Shown here piece after piece: positions 60,461-64,000 of a stretch of DNA of 64,000 bases. The stretch is from NCBI GenBank assembly GCA_022800935.1, contig JAAWRH010000021.1:1-64000 (forward strand). Direction: 5' to 3'. This DNA is from Oscillospiraceae bacterium (GTDB taxonomy: Bacteria > Bacillota > Clostridia > Oscillospirales > Ruminococcaceae). Within the stretch, counting starts at the first letter, position 1. Every line of letters starts with the position of its first letter. The translations under genes and the position numbers were made by a program. The notes below the pieces were generated by a model that was not told the origin of the DNA, did no database searches, and was given only the letters and a program-made list of their open reading frames with translations.

Positions 60461-62161
60461 GTGACAAAATTTTCAGAAATGCCCTACCAGCGCCCCGACC
60501 TGGCCGCCTATCAGACGGAACTGACCGCCCATATCCAAAGGGTTAAGGACGCCAAAACCTGGGACGCCCTTCGCGCCGAATGGCTCGGCCAGGACCAAAA
60601 GCGCCGGGAATTGATGACCGTCCGCAACATCGCCCATATCCGCAATACCGTCGATACCACCGACAGCTTCTATGAGGCGGAAATCAAGTACTTCAACACC
60701 AATATGCCCGCCATCTCCCTTCTGGAAAAGCGGGCCCAGGCCGCGCTGCTGGAGTCCCCCTTTCTGACGGACTTTGAAAAGGAGTTCGGCTCCATCCTGG
60801 TGGAGACCATGCGCAGCAGCCAACGCCTGGCCGACGAGCGGCTGATCCCCCTCCAGGTCAAGGAATCCGAGCTGGCCCAGCAGTATTCCAAGGCTTCCGC
60901 AACCGCCGTCACTGAGTTCCGCGGCCAGAAGTGCAACTTCTATGGCCTGCTCAAGGCCATGCAGTCCACCGACCGGGATACCCGCCGGGAGGCCTTCCTG
61001 GCCTGGGCTGGTTTGTACGAGAAAATCGCCCCGGAGCTGGATGCTGTCTATGGGGAAATGGTCAAAATCCGTACCGAGATGGCCCACATTCTGGGCTTCT
61101 CCACCTATACCGAGATGGCCTATCTCCAGCGCCGCCGCTTCGACTATACCGCCGGGGACACCGCCCGCTTCCGCCAGAAGGTCAAGGAGGTCATCACCCC
61201 TGCCTGCGCCAAGTACTTTGAGAAGCAGCGGGTCCGCATCGGCATCGACAGGCTATACTGGTACGACGAGTCCCTGGAGTTCCCGGAGGGCAACGCCGAC
61301 CCGGAGGGCACCAAGGACGAGCTGCTGGCCAAGGCCCTGGAGATGTACAAGGAGCTTTCCCCCGAAACCGGCGAGTACTTCCAGTTTATGATGGACGGCG
61401 AGATGTTCGACCTGGAGAGCAAGCCCGGCAAGCGCCCCGGCGGCTACTGCACCTCCCTGCCCTCTTTGCGCTCTCCCTTTATCTTCGCCAACTTTAACGG
61501 CACTGCCGCCGATATCGGCGTCCTGACCCACGAGGCAGGCCACGGCTTTGAGGGCTACACTGCCGCCCGCTGCCTGACCCTGATCGACCAGTGCCACTCC
61601 ACCAGCGAAATCAACGAAATCCACTCCATGGCCATGGAGCACTTCACCTACCCCTGGATGGAAAAATTCTTCGGGGACAAGACCCCCAAATACCTTTACA
61701 GCCACCTGTGGGGCGCGCTGAACGTTTTGCCCTATATGTGCTGTGTGGACGAGTTCCAGCACCGGGTATACGACGATCCCTCCATGACCCCCGCCCAGTG
61801 GCGCGCCGTCTGGCACGAGCTGGAGCAGGAATATATGCCCTGGCGCAGCTACGACGGGAATGAATTCCTCTCTCAGGGCGGATTCTGGATGCAGAAGCAG
61901 CACATCTTCCTGTTCCCCTTCTATTACATCGAGTACGCGCTGGCGCAGATCTGCGCCTTCCAGTTCTACCTGCGGATGACCGAGAACCGTCAGGCCGCCT
62001 GGGCGGATTACTACCGCCTCTGCCAGGCCGGAGGCAGCCTGGGATACTTTGATCTGCTCAAGCTGGCCCATCTGGACAACCCCTTCCAGGGCAATACCGT
62101 GGAGGAGGCAATCTCCGCCGTCACCAAGGCGCTGGACAGCCTAGAGCAGAAACTGAAATAA
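60461..62161 (+). CDS. M3-family oligoendopeptidase (PepF-like)
   Basis: A 566-residue zinc peptidase that degrades oligopeptides in the cytosol. The metal motif is HEAGH (His357, Glu358, His361) with the third ligand in EINEIHSMAMEHF. The N-terminal half is helical (TELTAHIQRVKDAKTWDALRAEW), as in thimet-oligopeptidase-like enzymes. The GTG start lies twelve bases after an AGAGG site and overlaps an out-of-frame ATGCTACTGTGA. A TATACT element (about 60370) may belong to its promoter. Terminator follows. Confidence 0.92.
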   Translation: MTKFSEMPYQRPDLAAYQTELTAHIQRVKDAKTWDALRAEWLGQDQKRRELMTVRNIAHIRNTVDTTDSFYEAEIKYFNTNMPAISLLEKRAQAALLESPFLTDFEKEFGSILVETMRSSQRLADERLIPLQVKESELAQQYSKASATAVTEFRGQKCNFYGLLKAMQSTDRDTRREAFLAWAGLYEKIAPELDAVYGEMVKIRTEMAHILGFSTYTEMAYLQRRRFDYTAGDTARFRQKVKEVITPACAKYFEKQRVRIGIDRLYWYDESLEFPEGNADPEGTKDELLAKALEMYKELSPETGEYFQFMMDGEMFDLESKPGKRPGGYCTSLPSLRSPFIFANFNGTAADIGVLTHEAGHGFEGYTAARCLTLIDQCHSTSEINEIHSMAMEHFTYPWMEKFFGDKTPKYLYSHLWGALNVLPYMCCVDEFQHRVYDDPSMTPAQWRAVWHELEQEYMPWRSYDGNEFLSQGGFWMQKQHIFLFPFYYIEYALAQICAFQFYLRMTENRQAAWADYYRLCQAGGSLGYFDLLKLAHLDNPFQGNTVEEAISAVTKALDSLEQKLK

Positions 62162-62175
62162 TCCCCATCGCTTTA

Positions 62176-62211
62176 AACCGCCTGGAACCCGCATGTTCCG
62201 GGCGGTTTTCT
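62176..62211 (+). terminator. Terminator after M3 peptidase
   Basis: AACCGCCTGGAAC pairs with GTTCCGGGCGGTT around a six-base loop with TTTTC after the stem. Confidence 0.9.
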
Positions 62212-62242
62212 GCAATATCCTCAAAAAAATCCCATTTCCCCC

Positions 62243-62271
62243 TTGTAAAACCCGGCGGCAGCGTGTATAAT
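62243..62271 (+). promoter_or_regulatory. Promoter of serS
   Basis: TTGTAA (62243-62248) and TATAAT (62266-62271) are 17 bases apart, and the T-box leader begins just downstream. Confidence 0.75.
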
Positions 62272-62277
62272 AATAAA

Positions 62278-62510
62278 AACTCAGCGGAGAAAAAAGCTAT
62301 ACCCCATTTTCCCAGTCCTCCAGAGAGCCGGAAGGGTGGAACCCGGCGGACCGGTTGGGGTTATCCACTTTTGGAGCTGCCGGTGACGAGCCGGAGGGTT
62401 GCGGCCTTTATCCCGCTTTCAAGAGGCGTTCTTTCAGCGGAAGGAACGCAATTTGGGTGGCAACGCGGAGCTTCTCCGTCCCATAGCGGGATGGAGAAGC
62501 CTTTTTTTCG
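62278..62510 (+). ncRNA. Serine T-box leader
   Basis: A T-box riboswitch that should respond to uncharged serine tRNA. The leader opens with the AGAGAG stem I element (62322-62327) and contains the specifier candidate TCC followed by AC (62364-62366), a serine codon. The T-box GGGTGGCAACGCGG (62455-62468) includes TGGC, which can pair with the GCCA end of tRNA-Ser. A terminator stem (62470-62482 with 62488-62500) with seven T residues (62502-62508) stands before serS. Readthrough would follow serine starvation. Confidence 0.92.
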
Positions 62511-62552
62511 CGTGGAGCCCTTCTTTAAAAATTTCAGAGGAGGAATGTTCAA

Positions 62553-63833
62553 ATGCTGGACATCAAATTCGTCCGCGCCAATCCTGACGCGGTAAAGGAA
62601 AACATCCGGAAAAAATTCCAGGACGCCAAGCTGCCCCTGGTGGACGAGGTGCTGGAGCTGGACCAGAAATACCGGGAGGCCAAAACCCGCTGCGACTATC
62701 TGCGGGGCCAGCGCAACAGCCTGAGCAAGCAGATCGGCGGTCTGATGGCCAAGGGCCAGAAGGAGGAGGCCGAAAAGGTCAAGGCCCAGGTGGCCGAGGC
62801 GGCCAGAGAGCTGGCTTCCCTGGAGGAAAGGGAAACCGAGTGGGAGGCGGAAATCAAAAAGCGCATGATGGTCATCCCCAATATCATCGATCCCTCGGTG
62901 CCCGTGGGTAAGGACGACAGCGAAAACGTGGAGGTGGAGCGGTTCGGCGAGCCCAAGGTTCCCGACTATGAAATCCCCTACCATGTGGACATCATGGAGC
63001 GGCTCCACGGCATTGACCTGGACAGCGCCAGAAAGACCAGCGGCAACGGGTTTTACTATCTCTGCGGGGATATCGCCCGGCTGCACTCCGCAATCCTCTC
63101 CTATGCCCGCGACTTTATGATTGACCGGGGCTTCACCTACTATATCCCGCCCTTTATGATACGCAGCAACGTGGTCAACGGCGTGATGAGCTTTTCCGAA
63201 ATGGAAAACATGATGTATAAGATTGAGGGGGAGGACCTGTACCTCATCGGCACCAGCGAGCACTCCATGATCGGCAAGTTCATCGACACCATGCTGGAGG
63301 AATCCCAGCTTCCCCAAACCCTCACCAGCTACTCCCCCTGCTTCCGCAAGGAGGTGGGTGCCCACGGCATTGAGGAGCGGGGGGTTTACCGCATCCACCA
63401 GTTTGAAAAACAGGAGATGATTGTGGTCTGCAAGCCAGAGGAAAGCCCCATGTGGTATGACAGGCTGTGGCAGAATACCGTGGACTTCTTCCGCTCCCTG
63501 GACATTCCGGTGCGGACGCTGGAATGCTGCTCCGGAGACCTGGCGGACCTGAAGGTCAAGAGCGTGGATGTGGAGGCCTGGTCCCCCCGCCAGAAGAAAT
63601 ACTTTGAGGTGGGAAGCTGCTCCAACCTGGGCGACGCCCAGGCCAGAAGACTGGGCATCCGTGTCAAGAACAAGGAGAAGGGCAACTACTTCCCCCACAC
63701 CCTAAACAACACGGTGGTGGCCCCGCCGAGAATGCTCATCGCGTTTTTGGAGAACAACCTCAATGAGGACGGCTCGGTCAGGATTCCGGAACCCCTCAGA
63801 ATGTATATGGGCGGCAAGGACTGCATCAGATAA
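62553..63833 (+). CDS. serS: Seryl-tRNA synthetase
   Basis: A 426-residue class II aminoacyl-tRNA synthetase. The N-terminal coiled-coil tRNA-binding arm (RANPDAVKENIRKKFQ onward, to about residue 110) is followed by the catalytic core with motif 2 (SPCFRKEVGAHG) and motif 3 region (GSCSNLGDAQARRLGIR, and FPHTLNNTVVAPPRMLIAFLENN). Length and motifs are standard. The ribosome binding site is AGGAGG before the ATG. Expression is governed by the T-box leader. The stop codon at 63831-63833 coincides with the edge of a group II intron. Confidence 0.97.
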   Translation: MLDIKFVRANPDAVKENIRKKFQDAKLPLVDEVLELDQKYREAKTRCDYLRGQRNSLSKQIGGLMAKGQKEEAEKVKAQVAEAARELASLEERETEWEAEIKKRMMVIPNIIDPSVPVGKDDSENVEVERFGEPKVPDYEIPYHVDIMERLHGIDLDSARKTSGNGFYYLCGDIARLHSAILSYARDFMIDRGFTYYIPPFMIRSNVVNGVMSFSEMENMMYKIEGEDLYLIGTSEHSMIGKFIDTMLEESQLPQTLTSYSPCFRKEVGAHGIEERGVYRIHQFEKQEMIVVCKPEESPMWYDRLWQNTVDFFRSLDIPVRTLECCSGDLADLKVKSVDVEAWSPRQKKYFEVGSCSNLGDAQARRLGIRVKNKEKGNYFPHTLNNTVVAPPRMLIAFLENNLNEDGSVRIPEPLRMYMGGKDCIR

Positions 63834-64000
63834 TCGAGTAGGAGGGGCGGTAAGCCCCGACCTCTCACACCACCGTGCGTACCGTTCGGTACACGGCGGT
63901 TCAATCGTTTGAGTGCAAGGACTCGTACCGGTCCAGGATGCTGTAGTATCCAGCCCGTGCGAGTCTTTCATTCGTAATCGTGTGCGTCAATATCCCGCTG
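63833..64000 (-). mobile_element. Group II intron, 3' part
   Basis: On the minus strand, running out of the window at the right, are the C-terminal end of a reverse transcriptase gene, a hairpin of the domain V type (CCGCCGTG, TACC-GAAC-GGTA, CACGGTGG, within 63863-63902) and a domain VI hairpin with CGGGG/CCCCTCC and the branch-point-like CCTACTC, ending in GAT. The intron end falls at 63833, inside the serS stop codon, in the opposite direction to serS. The 5' half lies outside the window. Confidence 0.8.
63901..64000 (-). CDS. ltrA: Group II intron reverse transcriptase/maturase, C-terminal end
   Basis: The last 33 codons of a frame on the minus strand read SGILTHTITNERLARAGYYS, then ILDRY and ESLHSND before the stop at 63901-63903. 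The NERLARAGYYS and LDRY pattern matches the C-terminal tail of bacterial group II intron reverse transcriptases. The upstream part, including the polymerase and maturase domains, lies beyond the window, so the call is partial. The stop codon overlaps the start of the domain V-like hairpin. Confidence 0.75.
   Translation of the reverse strand, partial: SGILTHTITNERLARAGYYSILDRYESLHSND

Overview
The window looks like the chromosome of an anaerobic, spore-forming gut Firmicute of the Clostridia, most likely the Oscillospiraceae (Flavonifractor/Pseudoflavonifractor-like); this is inferred from gene content and not tested. Pointers are a GerA/SpoVAF-type germination gene, AddB, Firmicute-style T-box and purine riboswitches, near-perfect sigma-A promoters, a bile salt hydrolase-type enzyme and GC-rich codon use in most genes. 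The left 2.5 kb is visibly AT-rich and differs from the rest.

Region by region. 1-2.5 kb: a probable remnant of an integrated element abutting the 3' end of guaA, carrying a lipoprotein class D (OXA-type) beta-lactamase and the C-terminal half of a mobilisation relaxase. 2.5-4.1 kb: guaA. 4.2-9.4 kb: an OmpR/histidine-kinase two-component system followed by a MacB-like ABC exporter, with 10-11 bp direct repeats before both parts. 9.4-14.8 kb: choloylglycine hydrolase, DUF4097 lipoprotein, MATE pump, nitroreductase, pyrophosphatase-like protein and a membrane protein. 14.8-15.4 kb: a YafQ-type toxin-antitoxin pair. 15.4-18.8 kb: a three-gene glycerol-3-phosphate dehydrogenase-type operon behind a terminator-bearing leader. 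18.8-28.6 kb: small accessory genes, including an XRE repressor with its target, a serine hydrolase, TraX-like protein, GNAT/YoaP, TfoX-C, DUF3795, a PIN toxin-antitoxin pair, an S9 peptidase, an MBL hydrolase and several gene fragments. 28.7-30.3 kb: a purine permease under a guanine-type riboswitch. 30.4-34.8 kb: a potABCD polyamine operon whose binding protein has a C-terminal membrane anchor.

34.9-38.3 kb: two small proteins, then a yjbQ-AgrC-like kinase-LytTR regulator operon. 38.4-42.1 kb: comEA, proC, an aldose epimerase and a NYN-domain protein. 42.1-43.6 kb: an AAA/DUF4143 ATPase preceded by five 23-bp tandem repeats that overlap its promoter. 43.6-50.2 kb: uridine phosphorylase, peptide deformylase, a secreted two-repeat protein with its probable regulatory two-component system, an acetyltransferase and a methyltransferase. 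50.2-53.9 kb: LacI regulator, aldo/keto reductase and MATE pump. 53.9-64 kb: spore germination protein, flippase, AddB, an M3 peptidase, a serine T-box with serS, and at the right edge the 3' end of a group II intron that abuts the serS stop codon.

The chromosome is conserved housekeeping punctuated by accessory insertions. No CRISPR array, rRNA, tRNA, phage or secretion system is visible. The most unusual items are the five-copy 23-bp repeat at the DUF4143 promoter, the element remnant with OXA gene at guaA, the intron at the serS stop, the tail-anchored PotD and the NYN protein with an unrecognised N-terminal half.
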